This document shows, piece after piece, positions 1 to 6,590 of a DNA stretch of 14,411 nucleotides; positions within the stretch are counted from its first letter, which is position 1; each line of letters begins with the position of its first letter. A program made the position numbers and the translations under genes. The stretch is from the NCBI GenBank assembly GCA_964531265.1, contig CAZHDW010000030.1:1-14411 (forward strand). The letters run 5' to 3'. Below the pieces are notes generated by a model. That model saw only the letters and a program-made list of their open reading frames with translations. It ran no database searches and was not told where the DNA came from. The DNA is from Hominenteromicrobium sp964531265 (GTDB taxonomy: Bacteria > Bacillota > Clostridia > Oscillospirales > Acutalibacteraceae).

Positions 1-41
1 ATATATTTCTATTCCGCATAGTAAAAACTTCTTTTCTTGTA

Positions 42-69
42 TTGACATCCGCTTGTTTTATGCTATACT
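42..69 (+). promoter_or_regulatory. Strong sigma-A-type promoter for the micropeptide gene
   Basis: A perfect -35 TTGACA (42-47) and a -10 TATACT (64-69) are separated by 16 bp. A TG two bases before the -10 makes it an extended -10. Transcription would start near 76, giving a leader of about 60 nt before the small ORF at 137. This is one of the best consensus promoters in the window. Confidence 0.75.
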
Positions 70-136
70 GAAATTGTCGAATAGTAGTTCTCATATATAA
101 ATCAATTGTTATTACTGATTTGTGGGGGGATATTTT

Positions 137-205
137 ATGTGGACACTGTTTTTGATTTTAATTTTTCCGCTTTTAGTGATCTGGGAAATCATAAAAAAGT
201 ATTGA
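137..205 (+). CDS. Orphan 22-residue single-span membrane micropeptide
   Basis: A 22-codon ORF runs from ATG at 137 to TGA at 203-205. Translated by hand, the N-terminus is MWTLFLILIF, followed by a hydrophobic run to about residue 16 (PLLVIW), and the C-terminus is EIIKKY. It therefore looks like one short transmembrane helix with a charged, probably cytoplasmic tail. A very strong Shine-Dalgarno (GGGGGGA, 124-130) lies 6 nt before the ATG. A consensus promoter stands upstream and an intrinsic terminator directly downstream, so the gene forms its own transcription unit of about 170 nt. I do not recognise the family. Size, hydrophobicity and basic tail resemble type I toxin peptides and other small membrane regulators, but no antisense RNA promoter was found. 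The expression signals are what make it credible; function is unknown. Confidence 0.6.
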   Translation: MWTLFLILIFPLLVIWEIIKKY

Positions 206-209
206 GCTT

Positions 210-241
210 AAATCCTTGAACATTGCTTTCGAGGATTTTTT
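210..241 (+). terminator. Intrinsic terminator of the micropeptide gene
   Basis: An 11-bp stem with one G-U pair (210-220 with 228-238) has a 7-nt loop and runs straight into a T-tract (236-241). It begins 5 nt after the micropeptide stop codon. Confidence 0.75.
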
Positions 242-326
242 CGATTATTTAACCATAACTAAAGACAGCTCTATGTCGTAATCTGCCATTAGTCACAGGC
301 ATATAGTTGAAACGGAGCATTATACA

Positions 327-783
327 ATGAAATCGTGGAGATCACCGATGATACCGTAAAGATGAAAGTAACAGCCGATATTCTTAATGCACTGCAGGAA
401 TGGTTTGAACTGGATGATGCCAGAGAGGAATACATCCGTAGCAGTGCCGGGAAAGCATTTTTCTGCGCCTATGAGAATGCCAAGCCGGTTGGCTTTTTGT
501 ATTTAAATCAAACAGGAAAAGATACTGTGGAGCTCGCTGTAATGGGCATACTCAAGGAATATCACCGTATGGGTATGGGCACATCCCTGTTTGAATTTGC
601 AAAATCAGTAGTTAGCGATCATGGCTACTCATTTATCCAGGTGAAAACCGTTGTACGAGGCAAATATCCGGAATTCGATAAAACAACGATTTCTATGTTT
701 CGTTAGGCTTTAAAGAACTTGAGGTATTCCCCACTCTATGGGATGAACAGAATCCATGTCAGATATACATAATGGCAATATGA
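327..783 (+). pseudogene. GNAT N-acetyltransferase, frameshifted
   Basis: The product is a GNAT-fold acetyltransferase that would transfer an acetyl group from acetyl-CoA to an unknown amine. The main frame (from GTG 335) carries the acetyl-CoA loop YHRMGMGTS and ends early at a TAG (704-706). The sequence after GYSFIQVKTV...YPEFDKT continues in another frame from 688 to TGA 781-783 as FYVSLGFKELEV...QIYIMAI, the typical C-terminus of the family. Restoring one A in the run near 683-687 rejoins the two. At the 5' end a good Shine-Dalgarno (GGAG, 314-317) serves ATG 327. That ATG is out of frame with the body by one missing base in the A-run at 330-332, while GTG 335 has no properly spaced ribosome binding site. 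Two losses in A-runs suggest either a decaying gene or sequencing error. An intact gene would encode about 152 residues. Confidence 0.75.
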
Positions 784-795
784 TGAACGCATAAA

Positions 796-830
796 AAGAC
801 CTCCGTACAGCTTAGCTGTACGGAGGTCTT
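796..830 (-). terminator. Terminator after secF (perfect 16-bp stem)
   Basis: A perfect 16-bp stem (796-811 with 815-830) closes a 3-nt loop. On the minus strand it is followed by TTTTTAT, a proper tail for the secDF transcript that ends at 848. On the plus strand the stem is followed by only a weak T-run, so it may also stop reading from the acetyltransferase but less well. Confidence 0.85.
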
Positions 831-847
831 CATTATAAGCATTGAGA

Positions 848-1777
848 TTACTTCTTGGCTCTCTTTATCACCCAAAGTGCATACAGAGGAGCTGCAATGC
901 AGAGTGAAGAATAGCAACCGGCAATAACGCCGACCATCATCGGCAGCGCAAAGGTTGTAACAGTTGTCAGGCCATAAACGGCTGCAACAATATAGATAAC
1001 AAGCAATGCCAGGAATGTGGTAACAGACGTCATGATGGAACGTGACATTGTCTGATTGAGGCTCTTATTAACAATGCCCGGAAGAGCAAGCGGGTCGCTT
1101 GTACCTGCAAGCTTGCGGTTCTCTCTGATTCTGTCGTAGATAACGATAGTATCATTAAGAGAGTAGCCTAGAATTGTAAGGATAACCGCAATGAAAATAT
1201 CATTTATCGGGAATCTGAACAAAACAAATGCAAAGTAAACGATCAGGACGTCATGAATAAGAGCTATAATAGCTGTGACACCTGCGGGGATACCACCGAT
1301 CTTTCTGAATCTCAGAGCGATGTATGCGAGAAGCAGAACGAAGGTGATTACCAGGCAAACAAGGCACTTCTGGAAGAAGCGTGCGCCCATGCTGGGGTCA
1401 ACGGAGCTGGACTCAACAACGTTGAAGGTTCTGTCACTATACTCAGCGGAAAGTCCATCGGCAATAGCCTGCTGCTCTTCCAGAGAAACACCCTCATTTC
1501 CTGCAAAGGAAATTGTTACCTGATAGGAATCGTCACTGAAGGACTGGTTGGTTGTAACGGAAACAGTTCTTCCTGTCTCAGCCTCAACAAGTGCGTCGAT
1601 TTCATTGGAATCAACCTCACCGTCGACGGAGTACTTGATCATAGCGCCACCGGCAAACTGGATATCAAGTGTAGTACCGATAATAAGATTACAAACAAGG
1701 CCTACCAGAATGAGTGCTATCGATATAATGAAGAAAACCTTTTTATTCTTGTAGAAATCAAAATTGAACTTTTTCAT
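848..1777 (-). CDS. secF: Protein translocase subunit SecF
   Basis: SecF works with SecD beside the SecYEG channel and uses the proton motive force to help draw proteins across the cytoplasmic membrane. The 309-residue protein has an N-terminal membrane span (about 13-34), the FAGG motif (41-44) before a periplasmic-type loop with a VDPSMG segment (126-131), then five more spans. The signature GYSLNDTIVIYDRIREN lies at 204-220. Length and layout are normal for SecF. Its ATG overlaps the secD stop by one base (TAATG), and the ribosome binding site GGAGGT lies inside the last codons of secD, so the two are translationally coupled. It is the last gene of the leftward unit. Confidence 0.97.
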   Translation of the reverse strand: MKKFNFDFYKNKKVFFIISIALILVGLVCNLIIGTTLDIQFAGGAMIKYSVDGEVDSNEIDALVEAETGRTVSVTTNQSFSDDSYQVTISFAGNEGVSLEEQQAIADGLSAEYSDRTFNVVESSSVDPSMGARFFQKCLVCLVITFVLLLAYIALRFRKIGGIPAGVTAIIALIHDVLIVYFAFVLFRFPINDIFIAVILTILGYSLNDTIVIYDRIRENRKLAGTSDPLALPGIVNKSLNQTMSRSIMTSVTTFLALLVIYIVAAVYGLTTVTTFALPMMVGVIAGCYSSLCIAAPLYALWVIKRAKK

Positions 1778-3186
1778 TACTTATCAGCACCTCCAAACAT
1801 CCACTTCTTGCGCAGGGCTTTGAAACCGGAAAGGGACTTTATCATGACTCTGGAGCAGAAAACGCCCATAACAAAGTTGCCGATAACACCGACCAACAAT
1901 GTGTAACCAAATGAATAGATAGCACCGGTAGTTGAAGCACCGAATATCTTGGAAAGGATATTGCTCGGGCCGAATACGCCGATAAGCATGAGAGCAACAA
2001 TGAGAATTGTGATATTGCCGTCGATTATCGACCAAAGGCTGTTGGAGCAACCTCTCTGAATTGCACCGTCAAGTGTTTTACCGGCATTGAGCTCTTCCTT
2101 GATTCGGCTTGCAGTGATGATATTAGCATCAACACCGACACCGATGGAAAGAATGATACCGGCAATACCGGGAAGTGTCATTGTAAAGCTGTTGAAGTTT
2201 CCGAAGTAGCCGGAGATAGCGGCAAATGTAATTGCCAGCTGACCTACGAGAGCAAAAACAGCAACAAAGCCCGGAACACGGAAGATCGCAATCATGAAGA
2301 CAGCAATGACGATAAGTGCAATAACACCTGCCAAAGCCATGGCATCGAGTGACTTCATGCCGAGAGTCGGGTTAACGGTGCTGAAATTGGAAGTCTCAAG
2401 TGCAAACGGAAGTGCGCCGCCCTGAATCTTAGCAGCAAGCTCTGTAGCCTCGGCTGCGGTAAAGTTACCCGTAATAGATGCCATACCGTCCGTAATAACA
2501 GCGCCGACTCTGGGATAGGAGATCATGATGTCATCCATCCAGATAGAGATGATCTCACCGCTCAGACGCTCAGTAGCCTCAGCAAACTTCTCTGCGCCCG
2601 CCTCGGACAGTGTAAGTGAAATAGCATATGTGTATTCGCCGCTGGTAGAATCCTGCTGCATAACAGCAGTAGCCTCCGCAACGTCATCACCCTCAAGAAT
2701 AATGTTTTCTGCGGTTACGCCCGTCGGTGTGGTGTAAATTGCTTCACCGTCGTCGCCAATCGACTGAGTCTCATACTCCATGCCCTCACGGAATGTGAGA
2801 AGTGCTGTCTCGGAGATCTCAGCAATAGCGGTCTCGGGGTCGAAATCAGACTCATCACTCTTCCACGGGAAACGAACGATGATCTTATCGTTTGTCTCAT
2901 CCGTATAGAGCTCATAGTCGGTTATGTTCTTAGAAACCATACGCAGCTCGATGATTGCCTTTGCGGATTCAAGCTGCTCGGGTGTAGCATCAATGCCGTT
3001 TGCCGGGCTGAAGGTTGCTTCAACGCCACCGCGAATATCGATGCCCCATCTTATGTCGTTAACGCCTTTGATCCATGTTGTTTTGGAGTCACCGTTCTGA
3101 GTGTAAACACCGCAAACAGAAGTGACAGCCAATGCAAGTATCAACAGGGCGATAACAAAAAACGCAGGTTTTTTAACTCGCTTCAT
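1777..3186 (-). CDS. secD: Protein translocase subunit SecD
   Basis: SecD is the partner of SecF in the SecDF complex that promotes late steps of protein export. The 469-residue protein has an N-terminal span (about 8-27), the family's RWGIDIRGG motif (46-54), and a large extracytoplasmic domain (about 60-275). A C-terminal block of membrane segments (about 283-450) contains GVDANIIT (351-358) followed by RIKEEL, the conserved SecD cytoplasmic motif. The start is set by GGAGGAATAACAG immediately before ATG 3186. SecD and SecF are separate genes here rather than the single fused SecDF found in Bacillus. No yajC is present upstream. A hairpin and a possible promoter between this gene and rpsA suggest that secDF can be transcribed on its own. 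Confidence 0.97.
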   Translation of the reverse strand: MKRVKKPAFFVIALLILALAVTSVCGVYTQNGDSKTTWIKGVNDIRWGIDIRGGVEATFSPANGIDATPEQLESAKAIIELRMVSKNITDYELYTDETNDKIIVRFPWKSDESDFDPETAIAEISETALLTFREGMEYETQSIGDDGEAIYTTPTGVTAENIILEGDDVAEATAVMQQDSTSGEYTYAISLTLSEAGAEKFAEATERLSGEIISIWMDDIMISYPRVGAVITDGMASITGNFTAAEATELAAKIQGGALPFALETSNFSTVNPTLGMKSLDAMALAGVIALIVIAVFMIAIFRVPGFVAVFALVGQLAITFAAISGYFGNFNSFTMTLPGIAGIILSIGVGVDANIITASRIKEELNAGKTLDGAIQRGCSNSLWSIIDGNITILIVALMLIGVFGPSNILSKIFGASTTGAIYSFGYTLLVGVIGNFVMGVFCSRVMIKSLSGFKALRKKWMFGGADK

Positions 3187-3220
3187 CTGTTATTCCTCCA
3201 ATGGACTGCTTCTGAAAAGA

Positions 3221-3248
3221 AGCCTACCATATTTTATTATTCTGTCAA
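3221..3248 (-). promoter_or_regulatory. Possible promoter for secDF
   Basis: Read leftward, a perfect -35 TTGACA (3243-3248) is followed after 16 bp by TAGGCT (3221-3226), which keeps only the key T, A and last T of a -10. It sits directly after the hairpin that follows ispH-rpsA and about 35 bp before the secD start. The weak -10 leaves this uncertain. Confidence 0.4.
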
Positions 3249-3259
3249 AATCGCATAAA

Positions 3260-3283
3260 GCAGGGTGGCAAGAACCACCCTGC
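3260..3283 (-). terminator. Hairpin after ispH-rpsA, probable (partial) terminator
   Basis: A 9-bp GC-rich stem (3260-3268 with 3275-3283) has a 6-nt loop and lies 29 nt past the ispH-rpsA stop. On the minus strand the tail is TTTATGCGATTTT, an interrupted T-run. It may therefore attenuate rather than fully separate the upstream operon from secDF. Confidence 0.55.
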
Positions 3284-3311
3284 AATATACTGACATGGAC
3301 ATTATTCCAGA

Positions 3312-5246
3312 TTATTCTTCGGAAGCTTCCTCTGTCTGCTCATCCAGAAGAGCACGGATGGAGAGGGAAACTCTCTTCTTCTCAAAGTCGATATCTGTGA
3401 TCTTGACCTTTACAGTCTCGCCAACCTTAAGAACATCCTGCGGCTTCTCAATTCTTCTGTCGGCGATCTGAGAGATGTGAATGAGACCGTCGATGCCCGG
3501 GAGGATCTTAGCAAATGCGCCGAAAGTAGTCATGCCGACAACTGTTGCATCGCATACTGTGCCAACCGGATACTGATTCTTGAGGATCTCCCACGGATTG
3601 TCCTCAATCTTCTTGTAGCCGAGAGAAATCTTGCCGTTCTCACGATCAAGGCTCTTAACGTATACTGTAACAGTATCGCCAACAGCTACAACCTCGCTCG
3701 GATGCTTGATGCGGTTCCAGGAAAGCTCGGAGATGTGGATCATGCCGTCAACGCCGCCAAGATCAACAAAAGCACCGAAGTTTGTAAGGGACTTAACCTT
3801 ACCTGTGAACTCCTGGTTCTCCTCAACTGTCTCCCAGAACTTAGCCTGAGCTGCCTTCTTCTGCTCGCGGAGAACGGAGCGGATGGAGCCTACAGCACGT
3901 CTGCGCTGACGGTTGACTTCGATAATGCGGAACTGAACGTCTGTGTTCTTGAGAACCTCGAGATCGTCGCCGCGGTTAGCAACAGCCTGAGAAGCCGGGA
4001 TGAAAACGCGAATGCCGTTGTAGAGAACGATGACGCCGCCCTTAACAACCTCTGTTACCTTGCCGGTAAGGATCTCTTCTGCGTCCATAGCAGCAGCGAT
4101 GTCTTCCCAGCCCTTGATAGCGTCGATGCGCTTCTTGGAAAGCATGATTGTGCCTTCCTGATCGTTTGTCTTCATGATGAGAAGATCCATCTCATCGCCG
4201 ATCTTAACAAGCTCTTCCGGCTTTGCGCTCGGATCGTTAGAGAGCTCGTTAGCCGGGATAAAGCCAGCCTGCTTCCTTCCGACGTCTACATACACTTCTG
4301 TCGGGGAAATGCCTACGACAACACCGTGCACCTTCTCGTCTGTATTCAAGCTCTTGAGCGATTCTTCAAGCATCTCCTCAAAATTAAGCTCATTTGTTTC
4401 GTTGATTTCTGTCATGGTAACTAGTACCTCCTTTATTATGCTTGCCGGCGTAGAAGCTCCGGCAGTTATGCCTATGTTGTGTCTGCCTCTGACGGGCAGC
4501 TCATTCAGCTCTTGTGCTGTCTCGATAAGAAACGTCTCGCAGTGTTCCGCACAGACATCTTTGAGTTTCGCCGTATTCGAGCTATGTCTACCACCAACAA
4601 CTATCATCAAATCGCTTTCAGAGGACAACTCTCTTGCCTCTTTTTGACGATTTGCGGTAGCATTACATATTGTATCAAAAATCGAAGCGTTTGTACATAC
4701 CTTTTCAATGAAAAATAAACATTTTTCCCATTCTTCAACGTTAAAAGTTGTCTGTTGGCAGAATGCAAGGGGTGATTTTGCGTATTCGGGGTGCTTTGTA
4801 AAGCATTCTTCAAGCTGTTTCAATGATGAAAAGGTCTCAAACGGGCCTGTGCAGCTTCCGAGAACGCCCTGAATTTCCGGATGCTCCCTATCTCCGGCAA
4901 TCATTACGAGTCTACCGTCTTCACCGGCTGAATGTACCAGCTTGTGTATTTTTTCCACAAAGGGGCAGGTGGCGTTTACATATGGAACTCCTAACTCATT
5001 AAGCTCCGACAGAACACTCGGGGGAACGCCATGGGAGCGTATGAGCACTGTTTCATCAGTGTTGGCCTCTTTGGGAAAATTGATTATCCTGACTCCCCTC
5101 TGCTCAAGACTTTGCACGAGCTGAGGGTTATGTATTATCGGGCCGAGAGTACATACCTTTTTACCTTCGTCCAAAAGCTTGTACACCATTTCGACTGCAC
5201 GATCAACTCCAAAGCAGAAGCCTGCTGTTTTTGCAACGTGGATCAT
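3312..5246 (-). CDS. ispH-rpsA: IspH (HMBPP reductase) fused to ribosomal protein S1
   Basis: One 644-residue chain joins two functions. Residues 1 to about 277 are IspH/LytB, the iron-sulfur enzyme that converts HMBPP to IPP and DMAPP in the last step of the MEP isoprenoid pathway. The three cluster cysteines are visible at C11 (FCFGVDRA), C94 (NATCPF) and C194 (TICNATANRQ), with H39, H72 (SHG), HSSNT (221-225) and the closing TAGAS (261-265). Residues 278-644 hold four S1 RNA-binding domains (about 305-372, 391-457, 478-546, 561-632), as in Firmicute S1 proteins that bind mRNA. This fusion is known from many Clostridia. ATG 5246 overlaps the plsC stop (ATGA) and is preceded by GGGGGA. A second strong Shine-Dalgarno lies inside the gene before Met278. 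Confidence 0.96.
   Translation of the reverse strand: MIHVAKTAGFCFGVDRAVEMVYKLLDEGKKVCTLGPIIHNPQLVQSLEQRGVRIINFPKEANTDETVLIRSHGVPPSVLSELNELGVPYVNATCPFVEKIHKLVHSAGEDGRLVMIAGDREHPEIQGVLGSCTGPFETFSSLKQLEECFTKHPEYAKSPLAFCQQTTFNVEEWEKCLFFIEKVCTNASIFDTICNATANRQKEARELSSESDLMIVVGGRHSSNTAKLKDVCAEHCETFLIETAQELNELPVRGRHNIGITAGASTPASIIKEVLVTMTEINETNELNFEEMLEESLKSLNTDEKVHGVVVGISPTEVYVDVGRKQAGFIPANELSNDPSAKPEELVKIGDEMDLLIMKTNDQEGTIMLSKKRIDAIKGWEDIAAAMDAEEILTGKVTEVVKGGVIVLYNGIRVFIPASQAVANRGDDLEVLKNTDVQFRIIEVNRQRRRAVGSIRSVLREQKKAAQAKFWETVEENQEFTGKVKSLTNFGAFVDLGGVDGMIHISELSWNRIKHPSEVVAVGDTVTVYVKSLDRENGKISLGYKKIEDNPWEILKNQYPVGTVCDATVVGMTTFGAFAKILPGIDGLIHISQIADRRIEKPQDVLKVGETVKVKITDIDFEKKRVSLSIRALLDEQTEEASEE
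4413..4434 (-). promoter_or_regulatory. Internal ribosome binding site and start codon before the S1 part
   Basis: Read leftward, AAAGGAGGT (4426-4434) stands 10 nt before an in-frame ATG (4413-4415), which is Met278 of the fused protein. The following residues MTEINETNELNFEEML look like the ordinary N-terminus of a free-standing S1 protein. Initiation here would give a separate 367-residue S1. The same bases also encode Lys-Glu-Val of the IspH tail, so chance coding constraint could explain the motif. Confidence 0.45.
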
Positions 5247-5905
5247 CGAGCACTATCCCCCTTGTTCATAAGCGCAATGCTTTCCTCGCGAAGAGCCTTG
5301 ATCTCATCGAAAATAATGCGTGTTGCATGGCGATACTGGGATGCACCGGGATTCTCGGTAAAGCCGAGCTCCTCATACGGTATCGGCTGTCCGAGCTTTA
5401 TTATCATTTTACGAAAAGCCTTTGGCCTCTTACCGTCTTTTGCCGTTATTGCAACGGGCAGAACTGTGCATTTTGTTCTTGCCGTAAGCATTGCAGCGCC
5501 GTTTTTAGGATTCAGCAACTCACCGGTTTTGGAGCGTGTTCCCTCGGGAAACATACATACCGCATGGCCTTCCTCCAGAAATCTCATAGCTGTCTGAATG
5601 CCTTCGGCACCGCCCGTGCCTCGTGCAATGGGAAATGCGCCCAAGCTTGCTAAAAATCCGCCCAGGAGCTTATTGGAGAACAGCTCGGCCTTTGCAACAA
5701 ACTTCATCTGTCGTCCCGGTATTGCACTGCCGAGAAATATCGGATCGGCCATTGTGGAATGGTTTGCACATACCAGAAGTCTGCCGGTTTGCGGAACATT
5801 CTCCTTGCCTATGACCTGATATCGGAACAATACCTTGAATATGACCGCCGTGACATATCTCGCTACAAAATACCACACCTGAAGTCCACGGTTCTTCTTT
5901 GCCAT
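5243..5905 (-). CDS. plsC: 1-acyl-sn-glycerol-3-phosphate acyltransferase (PlsC-type)
   Basis: The enzyme adds the second acyl chain to lysophosphatidic acid to make phosphatidic acid at the inner face of the membrane. The 220-residue protein has a hydrophobic N-terminal segment (about 10-28). The catalytic NHSTMAD (HX4D, H49 and D54) and the substrate-binding FPEGTRS (119-125) follow, with FVAKAEL (69-75) between them. Length is typical of short bacterial PlsC. It starts 3 nt after the cmk stop with GGATG as ribosome binding site, and its stop overlaps the ispH start by 4 bases. The order cmk-plsC-ispH/rpsA is common in Clostridia and points to coupled expression of membrane-lipid and isoprenoid synthesis. 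The exact acyl donor (CoA or ACP) cannot be told. Confidence 0.93.
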   Translation of the reverse strand: MAKKNRGLQVWYFVARYVTAVIFKVLFRYQVIGKENVPQTGRLLVCANHSTMADPIFLGSAIPGRQMKFVAKAELFSNKLLGGFLASLGAFPIARGTGGAEGIQTAMRFLEEGHAVCMFPEGTRSKTGELLNPKNGAAMLTARTKCTVLPVAITAKDGKRPKAFRKMIIKLGQPIPYEELGFTENPGASQYRHATRIIFDEIKALREESIALMNKGDSAR

Positions 5906-5908
5906 ATA

Positions 5909-6574
5909 TTACATCCTTTCGCGAATGATTCGGAGCAATTCCTGGACCGACTCTTCAAAATTAATATCGGAAGTGTCAAGAAGAATACTGTCCTCAGCAG
6001 GCTTTAACGGAGCTGTCTCACGCTCGGAATCCTGCTTGTCCCTGCTTATGATCTCGGCCAGGATGTCCTCATAGTTTGATGATGCGTCCTTAGCCTGCAT
6101 CTCAAGATAGCGTCTATGTGCACGCGCCTCGGCAGAGGCTGTAAGAAAGACCTTTACCTGTGCATTCGGAAGGATAACCGTTCCGATGTCGCGACCGTCC
6201 ATTATTACATTATATTTTTCTGCCATCTGAAGCTGTGTTGAAAGCAAAAAGCTGCGAACCTGGGGTATTTTTGAAAAATCCGAGGCAGCCTTTGCCGCCT
6301 CACCTGTACGAATATCCTGAGAAACGTCTTTGCCGCAAAGTATCACATGCTGACCGTCCTCCTGATACTCGATCTCGAGCACTATATTCGGGAATTCATT
6401 CACTATGGAATCTATATCATCGCAGGATATGCCCTTCCCTACCATATGTATACCGACTGCTCTGTACAGGGCGCCTGTATCAACATATACAAAGCCCAGT
6501 TCCTTAGCGGCAGCCTTAGCTACGCTGCTTTTTCCGGCTCCTGCCGGGCCATCGATCGCTACTGCAAAATTCAT
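5909..6574 (-). CDS. cmk: Cytidylate kinase
   Basis: The enzyme phosphorylates CMP and dCMP to the diphosphates with ATP, in pyrimidine salvage and nucleotide recycling in the cytoplasm. In the 221-residue protein the P-loop GPAGAGKSS lies at 9-17, the CMP-binding YVDTGALYR at 30-38 and GRDIGT at about 127-132. The C-terminal Arg-rich lid region includes RRYLEM and SRDKQDSERETAPL. Length matches the bacterial family. The start ATG 6574 is preceded by AAGGA. It begins 16 nt after the flavoprotein gene and is followed by plsC after 3 nt, so it is firmly inside the leftward operon. Confidence 0.97.
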   Translation of the reverse strand: MNFAVAIDGPAGAGKSSVAKAAAKELGFVYVDTGALYRAVGIHMVGKGISCDDIDSIVNEFPNIVLEIEYQEDGQHVILCGKDVSQDIRTGEAAKAASDFSKIPQVRSFLLSTQLQMAEKYNVIMDGRDIGTVILPNAQVKVFLTASAEARAHRRYLEMQAKDASSNYEDILAEIISRDKQDSERETAPLKPAEDSILLDTSDINFEESVQELLRIIRERM

Positions 6575-6590
6575 CGCTCATCATTCCTTT

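Noticed and set aside
319..347. Leftward promoter for an antisense RNA to the micropeptide gene (TATAAT read on the minus strand at 319-324)
   Set aside because: No acceptable -35 lies 15-19 bp upstream, so there is no real support for a type I antitoxin RNA here.
1253..1906. A 217-codon open frame on the plus strand across secF and the end of secD
   Set aside because: The minus strand encodes clear SecF and SecD; the plus frame crosses their junction and has no recognisable domain.
3208..3223. GCTTCT-GAAA-AGAAGC hairpin before secD as a regulatory element
   Set aside because: The 6-bp stem coincides with the likely transcription start and overlaps the possible -10, so a role in RNA is doubtful.
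3477..4424. A 315-codon open frame on the plus strand opposite ispH-rpsA
   Set aside because: It is a shadow of the S1 coding region; the minus strand has all IspH and S1 motifs, and the plus frame shows no family motif or ribosome binding site.
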